Position numbers and translations under genes: made by a program. The notes below the pieces were generated by a model that did no database searches, was not told the origin of the DNA, and saw only the letters and a list, made by a program, of their open reading frames with translations. A DNA stretch of 64,000 nucleotides from Acanthosepion lycidas (Eukaryota; Mollusca; Cephalopoda; Sepiida; Sepiidae), in contig OZ010580.1 in assembly GCA_963932145.1 (NCBI GenBank), forward strand, positions 30,579,585 through 30,643,584, written 5' to 3'. This document shows positions 24,154-34,869 of this stretch, in pieces (the first letter of the stretch is position 1; each line of letters opens with the position of its first letter).

Positions 24154-24289
24154 GTGATTTTCCAAGTGTAGCTTGGATGAGGCACAAGACTGAAAGTAAG
24201 GGGCACCCAGTGAGGATTGAACTCACTACTCAGTCATAACTGTTCTAGTGAGGCAAACTTGCTAAACGTTACACCACCTCGAGTTGCCA
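24154..24289 (-). mobile_element. Complete tRNA-derived SINE, 136 bp, with 17-bp target duplication
   Basis: On the minus strand it starts GGCAACTCGAGGTGGTGTAA and ends CTTGGAAAATCAC. GAGGTGGTGTAACGT fits a worn pol III box A, and GAGTTCAATCC is close to box B (GGTTCRANNCC). The spacing and the following CTCACTGGGTGCC look like a tRNA acceptor side. The direct repeat AAAGAAGCAATAATATA stands at 24137-24153 and 24290-24306, a perfect 17-bp target duplication that fixes both ends. There is no poly(A) tail. It lacks the longer body of the SINEs at 10918, 29906 and 30860. Confidence 0.85.
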
Positions 24290-24306
24290 AAAGAAGCAAT
24301 AATATA

Positions 24307-25689
24307 TGGTAAAAAGAATTAGAAATATTTATTGATCTAAAAATCAAGAGTCATTGATAACTACTGTGAATTAATGCCTAATGTTAAAACAATAAACTAA
24401 AATCCATGTGTCAAGTTGGTTTGTTAAAGGAATTACTCAAAAGTTTCTTTTCATCCTGAGAAAGAAATATCAGATTGGACCACTACTTAATTACTGGTAT
24501 TTGGAAAAAGGAAAACATTATATTAAAGTATGGTACCAAGAAGCTGGCTAAGAAACAAATATTTTGTTCTAATTTTTACAAACATACACACACAATACTG
24601 TATCTTTTCTCAAAAATGATAATTAGTTAAAATGGTCAACTCCTCTCTTTTTCCCATATTAATGAAAACAATTCAAAGAATTGATGCTCATCATTAACTG
24701 TCGAGTTCCTCTTCTTAATTGCTTGGATTATGTTAAATATCACATTAACCAGTAAAACTGTGATTCTATTTATGCCTTCAGTAAAAGAGGAGAATTATGC
24801 AGATAAGAAACTTTTTTTTACCTGCTTTAAGACTTTAGTTGTAAAGTAACATTGAAAAAAAAAACCTGTTCCTGTTTTATGTATTGCATTGATTCATGGC
24901 CCTAAAATCTCAGCTAAGATATATTGGATGAATCAATAAATGTCTGAAAAAAAAAAAAAAAAATTTGTTCAGTAGTTTTTTAGGTTGGTTTCTTTAATGA
25001 CTACATCATGAAGATGTAGCTCTATGCCAGACTAAGTAAAATTTAGTTAATGTTTATTCATTCATTTAGACATTTTGCTAGTAAAAACAAATTTTAAATT
25101 ATCTAAATATCTGTGATGCAGTGATAAAACATGAAAATTAAGCATCATAATGAAGTATACAAATGCCTAAATGAAATATGGTATATAATTTGATTTTGTT
25201 GATAAAACTTCTTAGTACAGATTATATATTATTATCAAGAGTCAATTGAATTGTCTTAAGAATAAGACAATTTGCATTTCCTTTGTATTAGTCTCTTCCT
25301 TGTAGCTGTTGACACATGGTTAGCAAAGTTTAAAGTCATATTTTCAGATTTGGCTATGTGAACATATATACATGCTTTAATTAGGTAGCATTATCATTTT
25401 TTGTTTACTTTTTATTATACAATTGTCTAAAGGAGAAACAGAAATATATTTCTTTTCAATTTATTAACTAATAATATGTTAATTTTGGTTGACAGATAAG
25501 ATAAGTAGATTTAAAAAGAAGCTAAGTAGTTTTTATTTTGTAAAAATCTACATTTTTCAAATTAACCCAAGAAAGATCTGAGAATCAATACCTTGTTATG
25601 CAATAATATATTATAACAATAATTTTATGACCTGGATGAACCATTTTTATCCTAGATTTTGTTTTCTTTGAAATCTGAGGCCATTTTAT
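24307..25689. other. AT-rich stretch, no gene seen
   Basis: An A-run at 24947-24962 and other low-complexity sequence. No gene or element recognised, and no LTR could be found next to the Gypsy remnant that follows. Confidence 0.45.
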
Positions 25690-25719
25690 CAATTTAAAAC
25701 ATGGCTGAATAAAGCCATT

Positions 25720-26067
25720 ATGTTTGTGGGGAATCTTCAACATTTTAATTGTCATGCCTGGTTTTACAGAAAAAAACATAACGTCCAAGAAAAAAAACTA
25801 GTGAATGCAGAGAGATCTAAGTTTAGGAACATTTATCAAAAAATAAATGAACCAGTAATTGAATATGGTCTTCATTTAAAGCAGACTGCTAAATATTGTG
25901 TATTTGAGAAAATGGGATTGAAAGACCAGTCAATTAAAGAGGATTTGATCCAAATGAAATTGGTAAATGGCCTTCAAAATGAGGAATATAAGGAAATGAC
26001 TCTAATGACTGGGAAAGTTGTTACAAGGACAGTGTGTCAAATTTGTTCAGTAACAAGAATCAATTAG
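25720..26067 (+). pseudogene. gag-like ORF of the Gypsy remnant
   Basis: A 115-codon open frame, the longest intact piece of the element. Residues 33-87 (ERSKFRNIYQKINEPVIEYG through EEDLIQMKLVNGLQNEEYKE-like text) follow the pattern of Ty3/Gypsy gag: an R-x-x-F...Q-x-x-x-E-x-V...Y segment, then a C and an L-x-x-G-L. The ATG is probably not the original start. The zinc knuckle lies 140 bp downstream at 26209-26250 in another frame: C-x2-C-x4-H-x4-C, read CAKCFKMNHFKCMC. Confidence 0.7.
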
Positions 26068-26354
26068 AAAACTTAATAGAACAAAAGTTATGATTCTGGT
26101 AGAGGAAATGAACATATACGCAATAAAGAAAAAAGACAAAATAATGTGTACCTTTTTTGGATATCAACGTCAAAGAGAAAAGCAAAAATGTTTGGCATAT
26201 AAAAAAATTGTGCAAAGTGTTTCAAAATGAATCATTTTAAATGTATGTGTAAATCCCAACAGAAAAATGTAGAGACAGTCCAACAAGATGAAGAGGAAAT
26301 AAGTATGGACACCTTTTCATTGAAAAGAAAAAATGAAAAAGGGTTATTAAAAAC

Positions 26355-27240
26355 TTGAATCAATAATGTTTTATTGGACATGCATCTAGATATGAGAAGT
26401 GACATGATGTTGATACCCAGAAATTTCTGGAAGAAATTAGGAAAACCAAGTTTAAAGAAAATGATATATCCAATTCAATCAGCTCAATGTATCTGTTATA
26501 AAAACATTAGGCTATTCTGAAGCCTACATGGAACTAAAAATAAATTTTATGTATTATCAATTATCATGGTAAACTGAAAAGAATTATGGTCTAATAGGAA
26601 ATGATGTACTGAACATAAATTTGACAAAATTAGTAAACAAAGTCAAAGCAGAAGAAACTGGAATGTTAAAAAACTATTAAGCAAAGTTAAGACTAAAAGA
26701 AAAAGTCTGCCCCTCATATTTCGAAACAGGAAAAGTGCCAGTCCATCTGCTACCAATAACAAAAACTAAAAATTTACTGGAACAAGATCTATTTGAATGA
26801 GTTCTGTTAGGAAGGAGCAAATGGGCCTCCCCATAAGTAGTTTTAAGAAAGAAGGATAGGGGATCTGCACATTTGTAGTGACTACAAAATAGATGTAAAC
26901 CACAAAATATGTGCAGACTCATATCCTATCCCCAATGTAAAATGGGCTTTGAACTTCCTTGTGGACATGAAAACATTCTCTAAAATTGATCTAAAGTCAA
27001 CATACCATCAAATACATATTGACAAAGACTTTAAAGAAGTCACAATAAACACAACAGTAGGCTTATAAAGATGGAAAAGAATGCTGTATGGAATTAAAAC
27101 CACAAGTGTGATTTTTCAAAGGCCTATAGAGCAAGTTATTGGTAGCAATATAAAAAATATAATATGCTATCAGGATGACGTTCATGTTGGTACCATTAAT
27201 GATGAAGAATTAAAGTGGAAAACCAGCATGGTTTGATTAA
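26355..27240 (+). pseudogene. Protease and reverse-transcriptase remnant of the Gypsy element
   Basis: Near 26370-26460 a frame ending RNFWKKLGKPSLKK fits the part after the protease active site; the D-S/T-G itself is not preserved. RT starts near 26700. It reads LLPITKTKNLLEQDLFE, SKWASP, DYKIDVNHKICADSYPIPNV, FSKIDLKSTYHQIHIDKDF, WKRMLYGIKTTSVIFQR and CYQDDVHVG. The motif-A Asp (codon 26988-26990) and the YQDD box (27168-27179) are both intact even though stops and frameshifts interrupt other parts. Confidence 0.8.
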
Positions 27241-27320
27241 ATTAAAAAATGCTGAATTAACAATTAACAAAAAGAAATACTGTCAGTAAACAGAATAGAC
27301 AGGTGAGTATCCTTTTATAA

Positions 27321-28019
27321 CCATAAAAATGAGAAGTGGCAAGGTAAGCAATATTGGAGAAGCATTTGAATCATCTTGTAGAATGAGAAAGACAGCACTA
27401 ACATTCACTTTGCTATCAAGATAGGTTTTTCTGTCAAATTATTCCTTAGGATTGAAACAGAAAAAAAAAAAACTGAGACAATTTGCCAAGTCATAGAAAA
27501 ATCCAAAATATCAACAATACTATTTAGACAGCATATTTGTGCAGGTGTTAAAACTATGTTCCCATCAGTAAATACAGCTTTTAGCAGGTGGAACAGTATA
27601 CAAATGTGCTCCTCCAAGATAACTCAAAACAAACAGACATACAACATTATATACCCACACACACGTGTGTGCATATGTAAAAGCAGTTATATATATTTAT
27701 ATTAAATAAAGATGCAAATGTATTCATAGAAGCAGAAAATATAAAAAGAAAATGCTACAATGGAAATAATTTGAGAATAATACATTGTAGTGGAAGATAA
27801 AGGCATAAAACCAGGATCAGCTATTTTTTAAGCATCTTATGAACTGAAATATTGGAAGAATCTTTTAAAAGGGATAACAGGGCAGTGAAAAGTTCTTTGT
27901 TCAACCAAGAAGCCCTTCTAAAATTTTTTTTAATCATTTGATCAGATTTTGACAGCTAGGTCAGACCAAAAACTTTTAAAATGTTTTAGAACTATTAGTC
28001 AGCAGGCTCTAGTACAAAT
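27321..28019. other. Transition, no gene seen
   Basis: An A-run, an (AC)n tract near 27656 and AT-rich sequence between the Gypsy remnant and the RTE copy. Part may be further worn pol sequence, but I could not read it. Confidence 0.4.
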
Positions 28020-28955
28020 GTTTGAGAAGAGAAATATACTGGCAGCAAACTGCCTGCATATGGATAGAAAATGAATTCAGTAAATATACAAAAATAGAAA
28101 GATATGTAAAACAAGAATGTATCTTCTTACCAGACTTATTCAACCTATACAGTGAGGTGATTATGAAAGAATTAATTCCTACAGGATACATTATTGGCAG
28201 CTAAAATTTTAACAACATAAGGTAGGCAAATAACACAGTGTTGATAGCAAATATAGAAAGGAAACTACAAAAGCTCTGACAGAAGGTAGTGAAAGGAAGC
28301 AAGAGAAAAAAGGACTAGACATCAATTGCAAGAATATAGATGGCATAGTTGTTAATAAAAGGAATATCTGAGTATGTAAATTACAAACTGGATATACTAA
28401 AATCACACAAGTACAACAATTTAAATATCTGGGAAGTCTTTTAACAGGAGATGTATTAAGAAAGAGAAAAATTTCCTTAAAAACAGAAGAGTAATGACCT
28501 ATTATGTAAGTCTTCCTGTATGGCAGTTAATTCTGGACAATCTTCACACAGATGAAGAAGAAACTTGTAGCAACAGAAATGTGGTCCTACAGGAGGATGC
28601 TGAGAATATCATGGACCGAACATGTAAGCAACAACAAAGTTTTAAAGAAAATAAAAACAAAAAAGACACTTACACTTAGCATCAGAAAGAGAAAGTTGAA
28701 ATTTCTAGGGCACATAATGAGGAAAGAGGGCTTGGAAAATTTGATATTTACTGAAAGAATTGAAAGCAACAGGGATAGAGGAAAAGAATGTTTAACCTAC
28801 ACAGGGAACTTGAGTTAAAAGATAGCAGAATGAGATTTATGAGAGATAAGAAACAGACAAAATTTATTAAGAGCTACAAAGGACAGAAAATTGTGGAGAG
28901 TCATGAGTGCCAATATCCTGAAGGGACATGGCACGTAGAAGAAGAAATAGATACC
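28020..28955 (+). mobile_element. RTE-like LINE, copy 1 (RT to 3' end)
   Basis: The readable order is LPDLFNLYSEVIMKELIPTG, then the catalytic box degraded to ANNTVLIAN (YADD lost, preceded by a stop), ERKLQKL, KKGLDINCKN, VQQFKYLGSLLTGD, MWSYRRMLRISWTEHVSNN, LSIRKRKLKFLGHIMRKEGL and a 3' part with GGGACATGGCACGT. The same blocks in the same order make up 32875-33872. The loss of both catalytic aspartates and several stops show an old, dead copy. ORFs at 28022, 28494, 28552 and 28788 are slices of it. Confidence 0.85.
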
Positions 28956-28965
28956 TGTTTTCAGC

Positions 28966-29905
28966 CTAAAACCTTTTTAATGGAGAATCTAAACAAGAAT
29001 CTCTTATGATGCAAATAAAAATTGAATGCCATTAGCAGATTTATTCTCTGCTGTGCATAAAATTTATCATATTTACTATTCCTCTTGTGGAATATCTACA
29101 TAAGCTGCATTCAAATTATGAAGTATATGTTATATCAAATTCTTGTCAGGAGACTGACTGTTATGAGTGTTACTTAATCCTTTTTTGGATATGTCTTTTT
29201 TAAAGCCATCTTAGCTACATGATATATAAAATTAAATTCTCTATGAAAATTTGTATTCCATGAATATTTCAGAAGCTTTGAAAAAATTACTCCTTGAACC
29301 ATAATTAAAAATCAACACTGTTAGATATATAAGTAATTCAAACAAAACTTTGGGTTAAGTAATCTCAATAAACATGCTTGTCTGATTATGAAAAAAATGG
29401 AGTAAGTGAAAATTCATCTGAAAGAAAAAATGACAATGTGTGCAAACTACAAAACTGTTCTCTTTATGAAATGTTAACTGGTTTAAGAAGTGGTTTTCTT
29501 TTGGTTGCTCTTCAATGATAGCCAATGTATTGAAGATACTAGAGTCATTCTTGGCTTGATTTGAAGAAAACCTACTATAACTACTGTCTTGCAAGGAAGA
29601 TTTTTCCATTTTCCTGTCTTATCACATATAGACACTTTTTGGTTGGCCCAGATAAACTACAAAACTCAGTGATTTAGTTTTCCTTTGTTACTGTATGATC
29701 ACCAAATTATTCTAAAGTTAATCATATTAGCCTTATTTAGAAATCTGATAATTCTCATATTTCTGAAGTATGGGGCATTGTAAAGTGATTGTTGAAATAT
29801 TTCTCTTACATTTTGTATTGAGTAAATGTTAATGAGTTTTGCATTTTATATGTCAAAATTGAGTAAATAGTGTCTGTTTATATATGGCACTTCTCTCTCC
29901 CATAC
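28966..29905. other. AT-rich stretch, no gene seen
   Basis: An 84-codon minus-strand ORF at 29355-29609 is Ser/Phe/His-rich and matched nothing I know. Otherwise featureless. Confidence 0.4.
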
Positions 29906-30390
29906 AATTTAATCCATACCATATTGAAACACGAGTTCTTGTCTTATCACCAAAGTTAATTAATATTGAGCCTGACCAGTACCTAGATGAGTGGCCACTT
30001 GTGAATACTAGGTTCTGTAAGCTTGGATGTGCAGGTGGTGTAATGTTTAATGGGGTAGACTGAGCAATTGGGTTCAAATTCCAGTCAAGTTTGTTGTATT
30101 CACTTAAGTGAATTACAAAGATATGAATCCATCTCTTTCCCCCCAGCTGTGGGTAAATAGCAAGACACTGGGCTCTATAGCCTTGGCTGGCATCCAGCCT
30201 GGAGAGAATTAGCAAAGTGCAGATGAGCTTATTATAGGAGCCAATGGCTAGCATGCAGCTAGACCGAAAACTTCTATCAAAAACAGCCTGTGATGTTACC
30301 ATCATTTTACATATGGCACACACTGTACCAGTACAGTGTGTGGTGCTATTATGGGGAGCATGTGCATCTCGGGGCATAGCCAATTGACTA
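29906..30390 (+). mobile_element. SINE with 5S rRNA-derived head, second copy
   Basis: 29906-30024 (119 nt) follows 5S rRNA along its length: CCATACCATATTGAAACACG, AAAGTTAATTAATATTGAGC, GTACCTAGATGAGTGGCCAC and TTCTGTAAGCTT. Next is GTGCAGGTGGTGTAATG and GGGTTCAAATTCCAGTC, a box-B-like tRNA segment shared with the SINE at 10918. The body has ATTCACTTAAGTGAATTACA and AGCTGTGGGTAAATAGCAAG, then CTATAGCCTTGGCTGGCA, which is shared with the tRNA-headed SINE at 30860. The far end is uncertain. A perfect 11-bp inverted repeat lies at 30320-30345. A 176-codon minus-strand ORF (29853-30383) crosses it and is not a gene. Confidence 0.85.
30320..30345. repeat. Perfect short palindrome, 11-bp arms
   Basis: CACACACTGTA and TACAGTGTGTG are exact inverses with a 4-base centre. 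It could be a hairpin in the SINE RNA. Confidence 0.85.
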
Positions 30391-30475
30391 CTTTAAACAA
30401 TTTACTTGTGCTGATTGTTTAGTATAAACCTAGAATTTACTGAATGTACTGAACAGTAGAATTAATTCATCTACA

Positions 30476-30478
<3 letters not shown>

Positions 30479-30530
<52 letters not shown>
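30479..30530. repeat. (TA)n microsatellite
   Basis: About 26 TA units directly left of the palindrome at 30561. Confidence 0.95.
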
Positions 30531-30533
<3 letters not shown>

Positions 30534-30560
30534 GAAACTGAGGTCAGCAGCAAGTGGTGA

Positions 30561-30620
30561 GTCTTTTATACTTCAATACAATCTTCAGGCCTGAAGATTG
30601 TGTTGAAGCATGAAACAGAC
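30561..30620. repeat. Head-to-head inverted pair with hammerhead-like core
   Basis: The arms meet at AGGCCT (30587-30592). To the right reads CCTGAAGATTGTGTTGAAGC, then ATGAAACAGAC. To the left, on the minus strand, reads CCTGAAGATTGTATTGAAGT, then ATAAAAGAC. The layout CTGAAGA, small stem (GTG...CAT), GAAAC resembles a hammerhead core with one change in CUGAUGA. The left arm has lost GAAA. Confidence 0.5.
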
Positions 30621-30773
30621 GTATGCTGTGTCTGTGATAATGAGCATTTTACCCATAAATATAGCATACTGAAAACTATTCTTATACACACACTCTATCT
30701 CTCTCTTTAAAATTAGGTATAATTATAAGGGAAAAGAAAGATCAGTATTGGGGATAGTGTTTATAGATATAAA

Positions 30774-30830
30774 ATATATATATATATATATATAATATAT
30801 ATATATATACACGCACACACACACACACAC
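30774..30830. repeat. (TA)n(CA)n microsatellite
   Basis: TA units with one interruption, then about ten CA units, then a short TC run. Confidence 0.95.
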
Positions 30831-30859
30831 TCTCTCCTATATATACTCTGCTCTCCTGT

Positions 30860-31255
30860 CGAATTTGGCGTATGAGGGTCAAGGAGATCAGTTTCTAGGA
30901 AACTGACAGACCAACAACAGCACATGAGAATTGATTATAATGGGGAAAGTTTTGTGCAGGATCATCCACACTTTTTGAAGGGCTGAATACAGAGACCTGG
31001 TGCACTACATGCCACAGGGACCCCAAACGACCCTCCGCAAGTTTTAAATTCTGAGTTGTCCTTCTCCTAGACAAGTTGCCATCCAAGGCTATAGAACTCA
31101 GTCTGTCCTGCTATTTAGCCATTGGTGGAGGAAGCAGAAGAGGATTCAAACCTTTTGCAAGGGTATTAGCACTTAAGTGCAATGGATTCGACTGGAATTC
31201 AAACTCGTCTCTCCGATTCCTCAACCCAAGCCGCTATCCATTACTCCCCCATGCC
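30860..31255 (-). mobile_element. SINE with tRNA-derived head
   Basis: On the minus strand it opens GCATGGGGGAGTAATGGATA. AATGGATAGCGG looks like a box A and GAGTTTGAATTCCAG like a box B. The body has GCACTTAAGTGCTAATACCC, TGGCTAAATAGCAGGACAGA and CTATAGCCTTGGATGGCAAC, then a GC-richer 3' part with TGCGGAGGGTCG and CAAGGAGATCAG. The CACTTAAGTG, TAAATAGCA(G/A)GA and CTATAGCCTTGG blocks are shared with the 5S-headed SINE 500 bp away, which has a different head. ORFs at 30895-31086 and 31076-31285 lie inside and are not genes. Confidence 0.8.
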
Positions 31256-31346
31256 TATATATATATATATATACATACAGAATAAATTCCAATAACCAAA
31301 AATACTATTCTTATAAGAGGGCTCAATGCAGAGTAGAGCAAATATA

Positions 31347-31546
31347 ATTTATTCAAAAATTATGACATAAACATGTTATAAGATCACTACAAAAAATAGC
31401 CATTTTGTTTCAACACTTCTGGTGTTTTATCAAGTGATGGTGTTTAAAGTGAATTCAACACCATCACTTGATAAGACACCAGAAGTGTTGAAACAAAATG
31501 GCTATTTTTGTAGTGATTTTATAACATGTTTATGCTATAATTCTCG

Positions 31547-31553
<7 letters not shown>
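31347..31553. repeat. 207-bp head-to-head palindrome with hammerhead-like core
   Basis: Two arms of about 97 bp are inverse copies around a centre of about 13 bases (TAAAGTGAATTC). On the right arm, plus strand, the order is CTTGATAA (31467-31474), a stem ACAC/GTGT with loop CAGAA (31476-31488), GAAA (31490-31493), then CAAAATGGCTATTTTT and ACATGTTTATG. The left arm gives the same order on the minus strand. The core differs from CUGAUGA at two positions. Flanking (TA)n tracts border it on the right. Confidence 0.75.

Positions 31554-31588
<35 letters not shown>
31551..31588. repeat. (TA)n microsatellite
   Basis: About 19 TA units abutting the palindrome. Confidence 0.95.
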
Positions 31589-31589
<1 letters not shown>

Positions 31590-31590
<1 letters not shown>

Positions 31591-32054
31591 CACTAAATTG
31601 TGAAACTGACTGTTACCATGCAGTGTTAATTTCTATGTCCACACTATATTTTTTAAATATATAGTAACAGAGTGAGTTTATTTCTTCTAATAATGTTAAA
31701 TGTATTTACACTTTTGGTCTAAAGAAATATTTTTATCAGAAATTAATCTGTGTTAAATTAAAAAGATCTGATTAGTTGATGCAAACTGTGTTTCCATGAT
31801 GGTATCTTTTATTTATCATTTCTTTCTCATGTATTGTAGAAAATTCATAGTAACAGGGTCAAAATACAAAAAGAAATATTAAGGCAATCTTCTCCAAAAT
31901 TCTTTGTACTAATGTGTTGAAAAATAATACTTGCCTGACCTGAAGTCAAATCATAAATTGTAATCCTGAGCCTAAAGGAGTATCATTAATCCAAAACAGC
32001 AGGCAATCTAATTTTTACTTGACCTCAGGTAGAATGATCCACCACAACAAAACA

Positions 32055-32100
<46 letters not shown>

Positions 32101-32869
32101 GCATAATTATTGCTTTACTCTACTTCCTTCCTTACTTTAGGGCAAATGTCTGAATACAAGGAATGGAACAGATACATTTAGAACACATCATGGAGTAGAC
32201 ATTTCTTTAGAAATTAAGAGCGGTTGATTGTTAAAAGATAATTATTCTTGATATAACACTGTGGGTAAAAAATTGTAGTCAGAAATTATAATTATCTTGA
32301 ACTCAGTCTAATGTGCATTGTGCTGATCAAAGATGTCCTTAGATTAAAATAAAAATATCAAAATAATCAAAGTAAATCAAAAGTATTTCAATTTTAGCTC
32401 AGTGAATCAAAAAGAAAAAAAAATGGAAAAAAAATCTCAACCAGACAGTTAACTTCTTTTTGTAGATTTGAATTGCAATACATTATTTCAAGATGGAAGG
32501 AATAATTTTCATATTTGTTGAATATACTATTTATTATATATATTCAGTTCCTGTTGATTCTTTGCCATTTTCTCAACAGGCATCTCTACTTGTTATAAGA
32601 CATTCTTAAAGATATCGGCTATGGATTATAATCATATTATTGTTCAAATAAAATTAATTTATTAAAATAAGGTATTAGATATATGACCCTGATTATACAA
32701 ATATAACCAAGTTAATATATTTTTATAATCAATAGTAAAATAAAAGATTTTAATATTAAAAGCATATATTTCATTAAAAAGAGGAATATGGTTCAAGTGT
32801 ATATTTAGTGGGTTTGTCAAAGACACTGAAACAAGGTACATAATATTTATGCTTAGAATGTTATCAGAA
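31590..32869. other. AT-rich stretch with a (TA)n tract at 32058-32099, no gene seen
   Basis: No coding region supportable. The ORF at 32662-32925 on the minus strand overlaps the antisense of the RTE copy and has no domain. Confidence 0.45.
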
Positions 32870-32874
32870 ATAGC

Positions 32875-33872
32875 AAATCTAGGACAGAAAGAGATGTAAG
32901 ACAAGGATGTGTTTTCTTTCCACATCAGACTTATTCAATCTATACAGCAGGGCAATTCTGAGAGAATTAGAATGACTACCAGGATTCATTATTAGCAGCC
33001 ATAACTTTAACAACATAAGATATGCAGATGACACAGTGTTGATAGCAGACACGGAAAGAAACCTACAAAAACTCCTACAGAAGGTGGTGAAGGGAAGAGA
33101 AAAGAAAGGATTAAACATCAACTGCAGGAAGACAGAATGCATGGTTGTTAGCAAAAGGATGAGCCTAAAATGCAAATTAGAAATTGGAGGTACCAAAATC
33201 AAACAAGTACAAAAATTTAAGTATGTGGGAAGTGTTTTAACAAAGGAAGAAAAGTGCAACACTGAAATCCAGAGGCATATTTGGAAAGCCAAAGATGCAT
33301 TCCAAAAGATAATCAGTGTATTAAGTAATAGTAAAACTTTGCTAGAAACAAGGAAAAGAGTACTAAATTGTAATGTGATATTTGTCCTCCTGCATGGCAT
33401 TGAGTACTGGACAATCTCCTCAAAGATGGAAAAGAAATTTGAAGCAACAAAAATGTGGTTTTACAGAAGGATGCTGAAGATACCATGGACTGATTATGTG
33501 AGCCACAATGAAGTTTTAGAGAAAAAGGATACTTATATTTAACATCAGGAATAGATAGTTGAAATTTCTAGGGTGCATAATGAGAAAACAGGGCTTGGAA
33601 AATCTGATGTTCATAGGACAGACTAAAGGCAAGAGGGACAGATGAAAACCAGGTATGACATACTTAGTGAGCTTTAGTAAATGGATGATGGAATAGGGTT
33701 TAGGAGAAATAATGAAAATACAAAATTTATTAAGAATTACATAGGACTGGAAGTTGCGAAGGGCCATGATCACCTATTTTCTGAGGGAACATGGCACATA
33801 AAGAAGTATGTTTAGTACCATCAGCAAGAAATTAATTCAGCACATTCTACTCTTCAAAAAGAAGAAAAAAAG
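32875..33872 (+). mobile_element. RTE-like LINE, copy 2, YADD box intact
   Basis: Frames near 32880-33030 give ERDVRQGCVF, SDLFNLYSRAI and IRYADDTVLIADTERNLQKL; the YADD box is codons 33021-33032. A 168-codon open frame at 33036-33542 continues through KKGLNINCRKTECMVVSKRM, KYVGSVLTKEEKCNTEIQRH, LLETRKRVLNCNVIFVLLHG and MWFYRRMLKIPWTDYVSHNE. This is the RT thumb and post-RT region of RTE elements. After the stop, frame-shifted text with a 3' end like GGAACATGGCACATAAAGAA and A-rich sequence closes the copy. It is 5' truncated: no endonuclease. The 33036 ATG is internal to the original protein. Confidence 0.85.
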
Positions 33873-34210
33873 GTTATTTTTTCCTGAAGAGACTGGTTGT
33901 CAATCTCTGGAATTGGTATTTCTTGAAAGACTTTTCTAAATAAGTTTATATATTTTTTTCTGAGGTAAAGATTTTTAAAATTGCAGAAAAAAATATTTAT
34001 CCAGTTTTGGATTAGGTCTGTGATGCCATGTTCACTTCTTGGTTTGTGCCAATTTGGACAGAAAAAAGAAGTGTGTAGATGAGATAAAGACTAAGAAAGG
34101 ATAGAAAAAGTTATTTCATGTAGATTGTGTTGAACTAAAGATTATCAAAAGAAAAAACATGTGATCAACTTTTTGGCACTGATGTTTCAAAATGTTCCTC
34201 TGATAAATGT
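33873..34210. other. AT-rich stretch, no gene seen
   Basis: Nothing recognised between the RTE copy and the Tc1-like element. Confidence 0.45.
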
Positions 34211-34869
34211 TAGCAAAAATTACGGAATTAGCACACTTAGAGGATGTTCACTCATAATTTTTATTTTGCCAAAATAAACAAATAACATATTAAAAACATT
34301 TTTTATTTAATAGGTGAATATTTTGACTTTATAAAATAAACCTTAAACAAACTAGATCAAATTATTTAATGGTTTAATTTTTTTTCCAAGCTATGTGGGG
34401 GAACGCTTTATGGAATAACTCAATGTTAAGGAAAAAAAAATTATCTTGTAATTTGCATTCTGAAAACAAACACTAGCAGAAGTCTATATATGCAAATGAG
34501 TCAAAAAGATTGTAGAACTCATTTAAGAAGGCAATCCAGAGTAGAGTGTGACAAACAATGTTAATCGTTCCCAGTTAGCTGTGTCTAAAAATTTGGTGCA
34601 AATATAAAAGAAACAGAATGGTTAAAAAAGGAAAACATCAGTAGATCATGAAAGACATCAAAGCATCAAGTTAGAAAACTCAAAGCAATACACCTTGAAA
34701 ATAGAAAATATAGAACAAAATAAATGAAAAATGAATGATTTGAAAGAGGAGTCAATATTTGTGATAGAGCTGTAAGAAATCAGCTGAATGAAAGGATCTG
34801 TATACATAAAAAACAAAAACCAACACTAACACACAAACAGAAGAAAATGAGATTAAATTGGGATAAAGA

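Larger units (their letters stand above)
25690..27320 (+). mobile_element. Ty3/Gypsy-type retrotransposon remnant (gag-pol)
   Basis: It carries, in order, a gag-like segment, a CCHC zinc knuckle, a worn aspartic-protease region and a reverse-transcriptase segment, which is the Ty3/Gypsy order. No LTRs, primer-binding site, RNase H or integrase could be seen, so both ends are missing. Many stops and frameshifts make it inactive. A Mag-like lineage is possible from the gag and RT text, but that is a guess from memory. Confidence 0.8.

Noticed and set aside
24185..24289. A true tRNA gene on the minus strand
   Set aside because: Boxes A and B are recognisable, but no four-arm cloverleaf could be drawn, and the 17-bp target duplication shows it is a SINE.
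29355..29609. 84-codon minus-strand ORF rich in Ser, Phe and His, considered as an exon
   Set aside because: No motif, no splice context and no similarity that I can recall.
29853..30383. 176-codon minus-strand ORF, the longest in the window
   Set aside because: It lies antisense across a 5S-headed SINE, contains no domain and is explained by the SINE's lower AT content.
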